A stretch of 6,722 bases of DNA from Deltaproteobacteria bacterium (GTDB taxonomy: Bacteria > Desulfobacterota > Dissulfuribacteria > Dissulfuribacterales > QOAL01), in NCBI GenBank assembly GCA_015486425.1, contig WFRQ01000087.1, positions 1-6,722 of the forward strand. Reading direction: 5' to 3'. Position numbers and translations under genes: made by a program. The notes under the pieces were generated by a model that was not told the origin of the DNA, made no database searches, and saw only the letters and a list, made by a program, of their open reading frames with translations. Each line of letters starts with the position of its first letter. The first letter of the stretch is position 1. Shown in pieces: positions 1-5,606 of the stretch.

Positions 1-213
1 GAACAGGGGATAAGCCTTCATGCAGCGGCATCAAGGGAGATTCTACCCATTCTCAGGGCAGGCATGCAGGAACTCAGAGAAAATCTTGAGGCAATGGGAT
101 TCAGATTCACAGTGGCAGATATATTTCCCATGGAAGAGGCAGACGTGGCAGAACTTGTAAGCCCGGTGGCAGCAACGGGCATGGGGGGTTCCTCACTTCA
201 TGTTACTGCATGA
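1..213 (+). CDS. FliK-like flagellar hook-length control protein, C-terminal fragment
   Basis: The frame is open from the left edge and stops with TGA at 211-213, giving the last 70 residues of a larger protein. The visible part has a short beta-like start (GISLHAA), then a helix around residues 11-31 (REILPILRAG, MQELRENLEAMGF), then FTVADI. This resembles the end of the FliK C-terminal (Flg_hook) domain, where a strand, a helix that reads as 'ELLRENLPELREALEEQGF' in relatives, and a last strand close the fold. FliK-type proteins set hook length and switch export specificity by contacting the FlhB C-domain. The next gene encodes a free FlhB C-domain, which fits the common fliK-like/flhB2 pairing (compare ylqG/ylqH of Bacillus). 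The tail after residue 40 is Met/Gly-rich and not recognisable. The assignment rests on a short fragment plus context, so another FliK-fold protein is possible. Confidence 0.55.
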   Translation, partial: EQGISLHAAASREILPILRAGMQELRENLEAMGFRFTVADIFPMEEADVAELVSPVAATGMGGSSLHVTA

Positions 214-319
214 TTTTTCAGTAAAGTTGGCTCCAGGCTCAAATGCGTAAGCTCAAAGGGCTGGAAATCAGTTCGGTCAAGACTGGAGTTTAGGGCCAGG
301 AGTAAAGAAAGCGTTATTT

Positions 320-643
320 TTGGATAAAACAATGACGAGGAAGGAAAAAAAATTTAAAAAGGCTGTGGCCCTGAGCTACAGGGCCGGAGAAGATAATGCA
401 CCCAGGGTCAGCGCCAAGGGACAGGGCCCTGTTGCTGAAAAAATAATTGAACTTGCAAGGGAGGCCGGTGTCCCTGTTCGGGAAGATGCTGATCTGGTAG
501 AAATTCTGTCGCACCTTGATCTTAATGCTGAGATACCCCCTGATACCTATGTGGTGGTGGCAGAAATTTTGTCATGGGTTTACAGGATGAACAGCAGGGC
601 TGGAAAGACAAATGACAGATCGTTCAATTCAGGTACCGGATAA
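320..643 (+). CDS. FlhB2: stand-alone FlhB/YscU C-terminal-domain protein
   Basis: This 107-residue protein corresponds to the cytoplasmic C-terminal half of FlhB/EscU/YscU export-switch proteins, without the N-terminal four-helix membrane domain. Family landmarks are visible: KKAVALSYRAG (residues 13-23, cf. AVALRYD), APRVSAKGQGPVAEKI (27-42), VPVREDADLVEIL (51-63) and IPPDTYVVVAEILSWVY (72-88). The NPTH autocleavage motif of full-length FlhB is absent, as expected for FlhB2/YlqH proteins. Such paralogues can partly replace the FlhB C-domain in some bacteria. It lies 106 bases after a FliK-like gene, which supports a flagellar export role. The start is uncertain: TTG at 320 has an AAAGAAAG stretch about 8 bases upstream, while ATG at 332 would give 103 residues but has only a weak GGAT. 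The last 17 residues (after RMN) are polar and probably disordered. Confidence 0.85.
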   Translation: MDKTMTRKEKKFKKAVALSYRAGEDNAPRVSAKGQGPVAEKIIELAREAGVPVREDADLVEILSHLDLNAEIPPDTYVVVAEILSWVYRMNSRAGKTNDRSFNSGTG

Positions 644-774
644 TGGGAGCATTCCCTGTTTGTCCCAATATCATAACGTGCTGCGGCTGTGTAACTTTTT
701 GAGACTAATTCTGAAACTGTCATGAGGTGTCACCAACGTTATATGCAGGTTTTTTCGCAGAACCATTACCCGCT
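644..774. other. Intergenic stretch without recognised features
   Basis: No gene, promoter or strong terminator is visible here. A four-base stem GGGA-GCAT-TCCC at 645-656 just after the flhB2 stop is too short to call a terminator. Small open frames in this interval are shadows of the adjacent repeat element. Confidence 0.4.
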
Positions 775-915
775 CGTTCCCAAACTCCAGTTTGGGAACG
801 CACAGCCGGAAGCTCCAGCTTCCATACATGGACAGGTGACCCACCCTGCAGGTATCAATAAGGAAAGAGGCAGGAGCTTCAGACCAATGGGTACCCAAAC
901 TGGAGTTTGGGCACC
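775..915. repeat. Paired hairpin-repeat (REP/MITE-like) element
   Basis: The left end (775-800) is CGTTCCCAAACT-CC-AGTTTGGGAACG, a perfect 12-base palindrome around CC. The right end (890-915) carries the reverse complement of its 18-base core, CCCAAACTGGAGTTTGGG at 894-911, flanked by GGT/ACC with one mismatch, so the two ends are inverted with respect to each other. Inside lie a second palindrome, GGAAGCT-CC-AGCTTCC (808-823), and an inverted copy of its half, GGAGCTTC (873-880). The mirror arrangement resembles a doublet of extragenic palindromes or a small non-autonomous mobile element. From memory, similar 'TTCCCAAACTCCAGTTTGGGAA' and 'GGAAGCTCCAGCTTCC' units are dispersed in many environmental genomes and are often mis-annotated as short proteins; I could not search for this. 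No flanking target duplication is evident. Confidence 0.8.
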
Positions 916-970
916 AGCCAACTGACACCCTGATGAAACACTCCACCATAGATAAAGACCTGCCGGTTTC

Positions 971-1837
971 ATGCCCTGGTTTCCCCTTGCCCTGACTACT
1001 GCCTTTCTTACCGCAGCCAGTGATGCCCTTACAAAGGCGTATCTGAAGCCGCTGGGCACATTCAGGATGGCTGCAGGCAGGGTGCTGGGCCCTGTATTCT
1101 TTCTTCTCCCCCTGCTGCTGCTCTCTCAGTGGCCATGCCTTGACTCCACGTTCTGGAAAACTGTTGCTCTGCTGCTTCCCCTTGAAACCATTGCCCTGAT
1201 TCTTTACATGGAGGCCCTGCGGGTCTCACCCCTTTCTCTTACCGTTCCGTTTCTTGCATTTACTCCTGCCTTTATGGTAATTACCGGCGCACTGATTCTT
1301 GATGAGCAGCTTGGCATGCAGGGCATAGCAGGCATTGTTCTAATTGCTGTGGGAAGTTACAGTCTTCACATAGGGAGCATGAAGTCAGGCTGGACAGCAC
1401 CTTTTAAAGCCATATTCAGGGAAAGAGGCTCTGTGCTTATGCTTCTTGTGGCCTTCATCTACTCTATTACCTCGGTGCTTGGAAAGCTTGCCATTCAGCA
1501 TTCCAATCCCATGTTTTTTGCCTGTTTTTATTTTATAGCCCACGGAATATTTGCCAGCACGATCCTTTCCCTCTTTTTCCGTGCCTATCCCATGGAGGTG
1601 GTACGTAAAAGCCCTGCAGGTGTCCTGTATGTGGGCATGGCTCAGACGGTAATGATTATTACTCACATGTGGGCAATAAGCCTTGCCCCTGCGGCATACA
1701 TGATTGCAGTAAAGCGGCTGAGCGTCCTTTTTGGAGTGCTGCTCGGTTATCTGTTTTTCAGAGAGGAGGAGCTGGCCAGCCGTCTTATCGGTGCCGGGCT
1801 CATGGTAGCTGGAGTTTTTATGATTGCGCTTGCGTAA
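971..1837 (+). CDS. EamA/DMT-family inner-membrane transporter
   Basis: The 288-residue protein is almost entirely hydrophobic and has about ten membrane helices (near residues 2-20, 37-53, 62-81, 88-110, 116-134, 154-172, 180-203, 217-239, 241-262 and 270-287), the usual drug/metabolite transporter layout. The two EamA repeats end in corresponding motifs: SLTVPFLAFTPAFMVITGALILDEQ-type (from 89) and YMIAVKRLSVLFGVLLGYLFFREEE-type (from 243), each with a late acidic residue in a short loop followed by a last helix. DMT proteins export or import small metabolites; the substrate cannot be read from sequence. ATG 971 is the only plausible start, because an in-frame stop (TAA at 953) lies just upstream. 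The ribosome binding site is poor (AAAGA at 954-958). It is preceded by the hairpin-repeat element and followed by a separate regulatory operon, so it may be a single-gene unit. Confidence 0.85.
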   Translation: MPWFPLALTTAFLTAASDALTKAYLKPLGTFRMAAGRVLGPVFFLLPLLLLSQWPCLDSTFWKTVALLLPLETIALILYMEALRVSPLSLTVPFLAFTPAFMVITGALILDEQLGMQGIAGIVLIAVGSYSLHIGSMKSGWTAPFKAIFRERGSVLMLLVAFIYSITSVLGKLAIQHSNPMFFACFYFIAHGIFASTILSLFFRAYPMEVVRKSPAGVLYVGMAQTVMIITHMWAISLAPAAYMIAVKRLSVLFGVLLGYLFFREEELASRLIGAGLMVAGVFMIALA

Positions 1838-1852
1838 TGCCAAGCTCAATTC

Positions 1853-1878
1853 AGGGGTTCCATTTTAAAATTACCCCT
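1853..1878 (+). terminator. Weak candidate terminator hairpin after the transporter gene
   Basis: AGGGGT (1853-1858) can pair with ACCCCT (1873-1878) across an AT-rich 14-base loop that itself contains the palindrome ATTTTAAAAT. It starts 15 bases after the transporter stop codon. The stem is short and lacks a clean T run, so termination here is only a possibility. Confidence 0.25.
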
Positions 1879-1948
1879 TGTGGCATATTTCTTGAAGTGT
1901 ATCTTTATCTGAGGAATGCAGGTATTACAATGCGGCTTTGAGGCAGGT

Positions 1949-1968
1949 CTGTCCCGCGGCACGGGCAG
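1949..1968 (+). other. GC-rich hairpin upstream of the kinase gene
   Basis: CTG-(T)-CCCG pairs with CGGG-CAG around a five-base loop (CGGCA), giving a seven-pair stem with one bulged T. It is followed by TCTTCCGGTTT, a poor T tract. It could be a terminator for the upstream unit or a leader structure of the kinase operon. Confidence 0.35.
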
Positions 1969-2013
1969 TCTTCCGGTTTAACAGCTCCTGTGCTTCAGGG
2001 GCCATCAGTACAT

Positions 2014-2020
2014 GGAGGAG
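2014..2020 (+). promoter_or_regulatory. Ribosome binding site that fixes the kinase start
   Basis: GGAGGAG ends six bases before ATG 2027. The in-frame ATG at 2012 overlaps this motif and has no Shine-Dalgarno of its own, so 2027 is preferred. Confidence 0.8.
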
Positions 2021-2026
2021 TGGAAA

Positions 2027-3517
2027 ATGTTTGATTTACTAAAGCAGAAGTTTGCCAATATTACCATTCGGCAGCGTCTCTTAATGCTTAACAGTTTTGT
2101 CTTTGCTTTTATCATTGTCCTTGTTTCAGCCTACTCCCTGCAGATACTTTCGCTGGAAAGGAAGTTAGAGAGCATAGAACGGGTAAACAGGCTTCTCAGT
2201 AATGTCCTCGAGGTGAGAAGATATGAGAAGGATATTCTGCTTGGAGTGGGTAAAAACAACCTGGAAAATCTTGAGTATTATCTCAAGGTTGTGGAGCAAG
2301 AATCCTCTGACATGGTTGATGAGATAAAAAAGCTTGCCGGACAGCAGGGATATCATGATTTCAAGGCGGCTCTTTGCAACTATAAGGAAATTATTGATAA
2401 ATACTCAAAACAGGGCGGTGAGCTCAAAGGTGAGACACTGCGTATATATGGCAAGGCCATGGTGGATTTCTGCAACACCATTTTGAAGGTTCGAAACAGG
2501 CAGGTTCATGAGGGCCTCATGATGATTCTGTACGGGTTTACTATTATACCTGCCTTTCTCCTGGCTCTGCTGATTGTGGCCGTGCATATACAGACCCGTA
2601 ATGTCTTGAATCGACTTGAAATTATTCAGAAGGCAACCCATGACCTCATGGAGGATAAATTCAAGCCCATAAAGGATGATACGGGGATAAATGATGAAAT
2701 TACCAATCTCATCCGTGCCTTTAACAAGATGGCCAACGACCTTGATATCAAGCAGGAAGAGGTGTTGCAGGCCAAGAAACTTGCGGCAATCGGCACGTTT
2801 TCTTCAGGGATTGCCCATGAACTGAACAATCCCCTGAACAATATTTCCCTCTCTACTGACACGCTTCTCGAAGAGTTCGACTCCATGGACAAGGAGGAGA
2901 TCAAAGAAATTCTCGAGGATATAATGACACAGACCGAGAGGGCCAGTAAGATAGTCAGGAACCTGCTTGAATTTTCAAGAGAAAAGGCCCCGTCCATTTC
3001 CCTTTTGAAAATAAAGGATGTGATTGACAGCACAGCGAGGCTCATTGATAATGAACTGCGCATCAAAAGTGTTCATCTCGAACTGTGCGTTGGCGAGAAA
3101 CTGCCAAAGATACTGGGTGACGCCCATAAGCTGCAGCAGGTTTTCCTGAATCTGTTTATAAACGCCATACAGGCCATGCCCAAGGGCGGGCTGATTCACG
3201 TTGAAACACGGGAGGAGCCAAAGGGCTTTATCCGCATAGACGTGAGCGATTCAGGCGAGGGAATCCCCCAGGACCAGATTGACAAGATATTTGATCCGTT
3301 TTTTACTACAAAGGCAGTAGGTCAGGGCACGGGTCTCGGGCTATCCATTGTCTACAGCATCATAAAGAAACATGGTGGTCACCTTGAGGTAAAGAGCAAG
3401 CCCGGTGTTGGAACCACCTTCTCCATCTTCCTGCCAATAGCAGCATCCCAGGAAGGACAGGATACGGAAAATAACGATTCTGATGCAGGAAAGAGTTCTG
3501 AAAATAGCGGTAATTGA
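2027..3517 (+). CDS. Membrane-bound sensor histidine kinase (NtrB-like core, HAMP)
   Basis: The 496-residue protein should autophosphorylate on a histidine and pass phosphate to the response regulator encoded directly after it. A first membrane helix lies near residues 18-41 and a second near 165-188, enclosing a 120-residue, mostly helical periplasmic sensor region of four-helix-bundle character. A HAMP-like segment (about 189-240, ending EITNLIRAFNKMANDL) leads to the catalytic core. HisKA has H264 in GIAHELNNPL; the N box is QQVFLNLFINAIQAM (N375, N379); the G1 box is DSGEGIP (408-414); the F box is IFDPFFTTK (421-429); the G2 box is GQGTGLGLS (432-440). All catalytic motifs are intact. 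The 'AHELNNPL' form is typical of kinases that partner NtrC-family regulators. A polar tail follows 470. Its end overlaps the regulator gene by 35 bases, implying translational coupling. The sensed signal is unknown. An alternative start at 2012 would add five residues. Confidence 0.93.
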   Translation: MFDLLKQKFANITIRQRLLMLNSFVFAFIIVLVSAYSLQILSLERKLESIERVNRLLSNVLEVRRYEKDILLGVGKNNLENLEYYLKVVEQESSDMVDEIKKLAGQQGYHDFKAALCNYKEIIDKYSKQGGELKGETLRIYGKAMVDFCNTILKVRNRQVHEGLMMILYGFTIIPAFLLALLIVAVHIQTRNVLNRLEIIQKATHDLMEDKFKPIKDDTGINDEITNLIRAFNKMANDLDIKQEEVLQAKKLAAIGTFSSGIAHELNNPLNNISLSTDTLLEEFDSMDKEEIKEILEDIMTQTERASKIVRNLLEFSREKAPSISLLKIKDVIDSTARLIDNELRIKSVHLELCVGEKLPKILGDAHKLQQVFLNLFINAIQAMPKGGLIHVETREEPKGFIRIDVSDSGEGIPQDQIDKIFDPFFTTKAVGQGTGLGLSIVYSIIKKHGGHLEVKSKPGVGTTFSIFLPIAASQEGQDTENNDSDAGKSSENSGN

Positions 3518-4850
3518 TGATGAAAAGAGCGCAAGGGACAGTATAAAGCGTTTTCTTGAAAAGGACGGGTTCAGGGTTGAAACCTATGCTGACGGGCTCT
3601 CTTTTTTAAGAGATATCCGCGCTAATCCATGCAATATTGCCCTTATTGATCTCCAGCTTCCTGACATAAACGGCCTCGATGTCCTGGAAAAGCTCAAGGA
3701 GCTTTATCCGGATGTCGAGGCCGTTATCATAACCGGACACGGCAGCATAGAAACTGCTGTTGACGCCACGAGAAAGGGCGCATTTCACTACCTCACCAAG
3801 CCCTGTCGCAAAAACGATATATGTACCATGGTTGATCGCGTAAAAGAGAAGATTTTCATGCGCGACGAGAACCACAAGCTACAGGACGCCATGCATGGTG
3901 ACGGCCTTATTCCGGGTTTTGTGGGTGCAAGCCCTGCCATGCAGGAGATATTCAAGATAGTCCAGAAGGTGGCCATGGTGAACTGCAATGTCCTCCTTGA
4001 GGCTGAAACCGGTACAGGCAAACAGGTCGTAGCAAAGGCTATCCATGAACTGAGCCAGAGAAAGAAAAAGCCCTTTGTCTATTTTAACTGCGGCGGCTTT
4101 ACGGAGGAGCTTATCTGCAGCGAACTGTTTGGTCATGAACGTGGTGCATTTACAGGGGCGACTTCCACCAAAAAGGGGCTGTTTGAAACAGCCTCAGGCG
4201 GAACGGTTCTCCTGGACGAGATAGGCGAAATGTCCATGTCCATGCAGGTAAAACTGCTGCACGTGCTGCAGGAACGTCAGATAATCAGGGTGGGTGGCAA
4301 CCGTGCCGTTGACCTGGATATCCGTATTATTGCCGCCACAAACAGGGATCTCAAGCGGGCAATAGATCAGGGAGCCTTCAGGGAAGACCTGTATTACAGG
4401 CTGAACGTGGTGAGGATACAGCTTCCCCGTCTGTCAGACCGAAAGGATGACATACCGCTTCTCGTGGCCCATTTCATCAGGAAATTCAATGTTTCCTTTG
4501 ACAAACAGATTAAGAATATCTCTCCAAGTGCCATGAAGCACCTTATGCGCTACAGCTTTCCCGGTAACGTGCGGGAACTTGAAAATATGATTCAGAGGGC
4601 TGTGGCCCTGTCAGACGGTAGTGAGATTACCCTTAAGGACCTGCCCCAGACCATACGTGATCTTGCGTGGGGGGATGTTGATGAAGATACACTTATTCCC
4701 CTCGAAGAGGTGGAAAAGCAGCACATTTCAAAGGTGCTGGAAAAAACCGGCTACAACAAGAAACTTGCAAGTACCATACTGAAGGTCCCGCGAACCACAC
4801 TGTGGCGCCGCATGAAACAGTTCGGACTGGACAGAAAGGGCGATAACTGA
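3483..4850 (+). CDS. NtrC-family sigma-54-dependent response regulator
   Basis: The 455-residue protein has the full receiver / AAA+ / DNA-binding layout of a bacterial enhancer-binding protein. In the receiver (about 5-120), acidic D12/D13, phospho-acceptor D56 in IALIDLQLP, T84 and K106 (LTKP) are present. The AAA+ domain (about 146-380) shows Walker A as AETGTGK (174-180), GAFTGA sigma-54 contact loop (221-226), Walker B VLLDEIGE (242-249), sensor I ATNRD (285-289), arginine-finger region FREDLYYRL (299-307) and sensor II FPGNVRELEN (359-368). A Fis-type helix-turn-helix follows near 414-449 (KKLASTILKVPRTTLWRRM). The first Walker A glycine is Ala and the residue after the lysine is Gln, both unusual against the common GE(S/T)GTGKE. 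ATG 3483 lies inside the kinase gene with only a weak ribosome binding site, so translation is probably coupled. It should activate a sigma-54 promoter; the nearest full-consensus one is at 5406-5421. Confidence 0.95.
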   Translation: MQERVLKIAVIDDEKSARDSIKRFLEKDGFRVETYADGLSFLRDIRANPCNIALIDLQLPDINGLDVLEKLKELYPDVEAVIITGHGSIETAVDATRKGAFHYLTKPCRKNDICTMVDRVKEKIFMRDENHKLQDAMHGDGLIPGFVGASPAMQEIFKIVQKVAMVNCNVLLEAETGTGKQVVAKAIHELSQRKKKPFVYFNCGGFTEELICSELFGHERGAFTGATSTKKGLFETASGGTVLLDEIGEMSMSMQVKLLHVLQERQIIRVGGNRAVDLDIRIIAATNRDLKRAIDQGAFREDLYYRLNVVRIQLPRLSDRKDDIPLLVAHFIRKFNVSFDKQIKNISPSAMKHLMRYSFPGNVRELENMIQRAVALSDGSEITLKDLPQTIRDLAWGDVDEDTLIPLEEVEKQHISKVLEKTGYNKKLASTILKVPRTTLWRRMKQFGLDRKGDN

Positions 4851-4872
4851 TCATCATAGATCAAGCAGCTTG

Positions 4873-4953
4873 CTTCCCCGTACCGCCTTACACTGCATTC
4901 CATTACCGGAACACACCATTTCCTCTCCCTCCTGACATCCCCACTCCCCCCTC
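4873..4953 (+). terminator. C-rich, G-poor tract: possible Rho-dependent terminator region
   Basis: About half of the roughly 80 bases after the regulator stop codon are C, while only about six are G, and pyrimidine runs such as TCCTCTCCCTCC are frequent. A C>G bubble of this size just downstream of a coding region is the usual appearance of a rut-type site. No intrinsic terminator with a T run is visible after 4850, which leaves Rho as the plausible way to end the kinase-regulator transcript. Confidence 0.35.
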
Positions 4954-5011
4954 AAGGATGAATTCCCATAACGGAAAGTCGCCTTTCACACAACAATTTT
5001 TTTCTTGACAC

Positions 5012-5120
5012 GTATCTGCTCAGAGGGTGCTGCAGATGCAAGGCAGAGGGGGCGAAGTCGTATTTCCCGTACTTCGAGCCCCCGACAACGAAGCAGATGC
5101 GGTACTCCCTGAGCAGATAC
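5012..5120. repeat. 109-base imperfect inverted-repeat element (MITE-like)
   Basis: The ends are exact inverted copies: GTATCTGCTCAG (5012-5023) and CTGAGCAGATAC (5109-5120). Similarity continues inward with scattered transitions through GCAGATGC/GCAGATGC regions, and the centre forms a strong hairpin: GGGGGC (5048-5053) with GCCCCC (5078-5083), then GAAGT (5054-5058) with ACTTC (5071-5075), loop 5059-5070. The whole element can fold as one long stem. It is flanked by a T run on the left (4997-5003) and an A run on the right (5124-5129), which slightly extends the symmetry. The structure fits a miniature inverted-repeat transposable element or a dispersed palindromic repeat. The open frames crossing it are by-products. 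The T-then-A polarity is opposite to that of an intrinsic terminator. Confidence 0.75.
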
Positions 5121-5165
5121 CGGGAAAAAATCACATCAAATTATATATAAGTGGCTTTTTACTGT

Positions 5166-5180
5166 TTTTCATTTTGAAAC
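5166..5180. promoter_or_regulatory. Palindrome 1: candidate enhancer site for the sigma-54 activator
   Basis: TTTTCATTTTGAAAC contains TTTCA-TTT-TGAAA, a perfect inverted repeat with a three-base spacer. It matches palindrome 2 at 14 of 15 positions; only the outermost G is T here. Its centre lies about 260 bases upstream of the start site predicted from the -24/-12 promoter, a normal distance for an NtrC-type activator. Confidence 0.55.
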
Positions 5181-5247
5181 ATTGTGTTATGTTGAATTCA
5201 GTCATACCCTTGAGAAACAGGGATGCTTCAGCCTGCCTGTTTTATTA

Positions 5248-5262
5248 GTTTCATTTTGAAAC
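5248..5262. promoter_or_regulatory. Palindrome 2: candidate enhancer site for the sigma-54 activator
   Basis: GTTTCA-TTT-TGAAAC is a perfect 15-base inverted repeat. Its centre is 82 bases (close to eight helical turns) from that of palindrome 1 and about 178 bases upstream of the predicted start site. It is followed by the palindrome CGGGCATGCCCG (5264-5275) and a further GTTTCA half-site (5278-5283), making this a dense protein-binding region. The assignment to the neighbouring activator is inferred from position. Confidence 0.6.
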
Positions 5263-5263
5263 G

Positions 5264-5275
5264 CGGGCATGCCCG
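5264..5275. repeat. 12-base perfect palindrome CGGGCATGCCCG
   Basis: This palindrome sits two bases after palindrome 2 and overlaps the first copy of the 13-base direct repeat GCCCGGTGTTTCA (5271-5283), which recurs exactly at 5482-5494. It could be an operator or a stem; nothing shows which. Confidence 0.45.
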
Positions 5276-5405
5276 GTGTTTCATGTTTTTGCGATAAGAG
5301 GTGAGCAGATTACTGTTAATTCATCTCGCCCTGTTTCAAGGTTGTTAACTGGTTGTATTGACGAAATAATTTTTTTAGAATCCCTCTTTTGTTTTTCACG
5401 TGCCG

Positions 5406-5421
5406 TGGCACTATGGTTGCA
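5406..5421 (+). promoter_or_regulatory. Sigma-54 (-24/-12) promoter, full consensus
   Basis: TGGCACTATGGTTGCA matches the sigma-54 consensus TGGCAC-N5-TTGCA exactly, with GG (5407-5408) and GC (5419-5420) separated by the required ten bases. Transcription would begin near 5432 on the + strand, giving a leader of about 175 bases to the small open frame at 5607 and about 470 bases to the permease gene. Two palindromes upstream and a T/A-rich stretch between (5364-5380) suit looping by an enhancer-binding protein. The -24 element also forms a small inverted repeat, GTGCC-GT-GGCAC (5400-5411). Confidence 0.85.
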
Positions 5422-5471
5422 ATTAGAGCAGTACAGATGAGATTTGCCTTTCGTCCAGGTAAACCCCGTTG

Positions 5472-5494
5472 TGAAACATCAGCCCGGTGTTTCA
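5472..5494 (+). promoter_or_regulatory. Inverted repeat TGAAACA-N9-TGTTTCA in the leader
   Basis: TGAAACA (5472-5478) and TGTTTCA (5488-5494) form a seven-pair stem with a nine-base loop, at about +40 to +62 of the predicted transcript. The half-sites are the same hexamer as in the upstream palindromes but in the opposite orientation. It could be an RNA hairpin, a downstream operator, or both. Confidence 0.4.
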
Positions 5495-5507
5495 GAGCGC
5501 ATGGTAC

Positions 5508-5536
5508 CTGCCGGTTTTGAGGAAGGAACCGGTCAG
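5508..5536 (+). other. Leader hairpin CCGGTT/AACCGG
   Basis: CCGGTT (5511-5516) pairs with AACCGG (5527-5532) around a purine-rich loop, and CTG/CAG extends the stem past a bulged T. A short T run (5543-5546) follows six bases later. The geometry is poor for an intrinsic terminator, so an attenuator or mRNA-stabilising stem are both possible. Confidence 0.35.
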
Positions 5537-5606
5537 GGAAGCTTTTAGTGCTCATGCGCCTCTCAACATTGCATGCTGAATTGAAAAATTATTCAGGGAG
5601 GAGAAA

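Noticed and set aside
276..298. AGACTGGAGTTTAGGG resembling one arm of the 775-915 hairpin repeat
   Set aside because: Only a short core matches and the palindrome is lost, so chance or a remote relic cannot be told apart.
934..971. TGAAAC and GTTTCA half-sites upstream of the transporter gene
   Set aside because: They are 32 bases apart with no sigma-54 promoter nearby; TGAAAC is frequent in this sequence, including inside genes.
671..1059. Several 67-97 residue frames on both strands over the hairpin-repeat element
   Set aside because: They are translations of the repeat (words such as EAPAS and LQFGN) and one overlaps the start of the transporter gene antisense.
1669..1941. 90-residue frame on the + strand overlapping the end of the transporter gene
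   Set aside because: Most of it is an out-of-frame reading of the transporter coding sequence.
5005..5010. TTGACA, a perfect -35 box for a housekeeping promoter
   Set aside because: No -10-like hexamer occurs 15-19 bases downstream, where the inverted repeat begins.
4952..5134. 60-residue open frame on the - strand over the same repeat
   Set aside because: Its sequence is the translation of the inverted repeat; such frames recur wherever this repeat type occurs.
5027..5248. 73-residue open frame on the + strand across the 109-base inverted repeat
   Set aside because: It has no ribosome binding site, lies largely within a palindromic repeat and the candidate operator region, and its sequence is not protein-like.
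5353..5381. Possible sigma-70 promoter TTGTAT-N17-TAGAAT just upstream of the -24 box
   Set aside because: The -35 hexamer matches only three of six positions; the adjacent sigma-54 site is far stronger.
5316..5555. 79-residue open frame on the - strand across the sigma-54 promoter
   Set aside because: It has no good ribosome binding site and covers the promoter and leader hairpins; composition does not suggest a gene.
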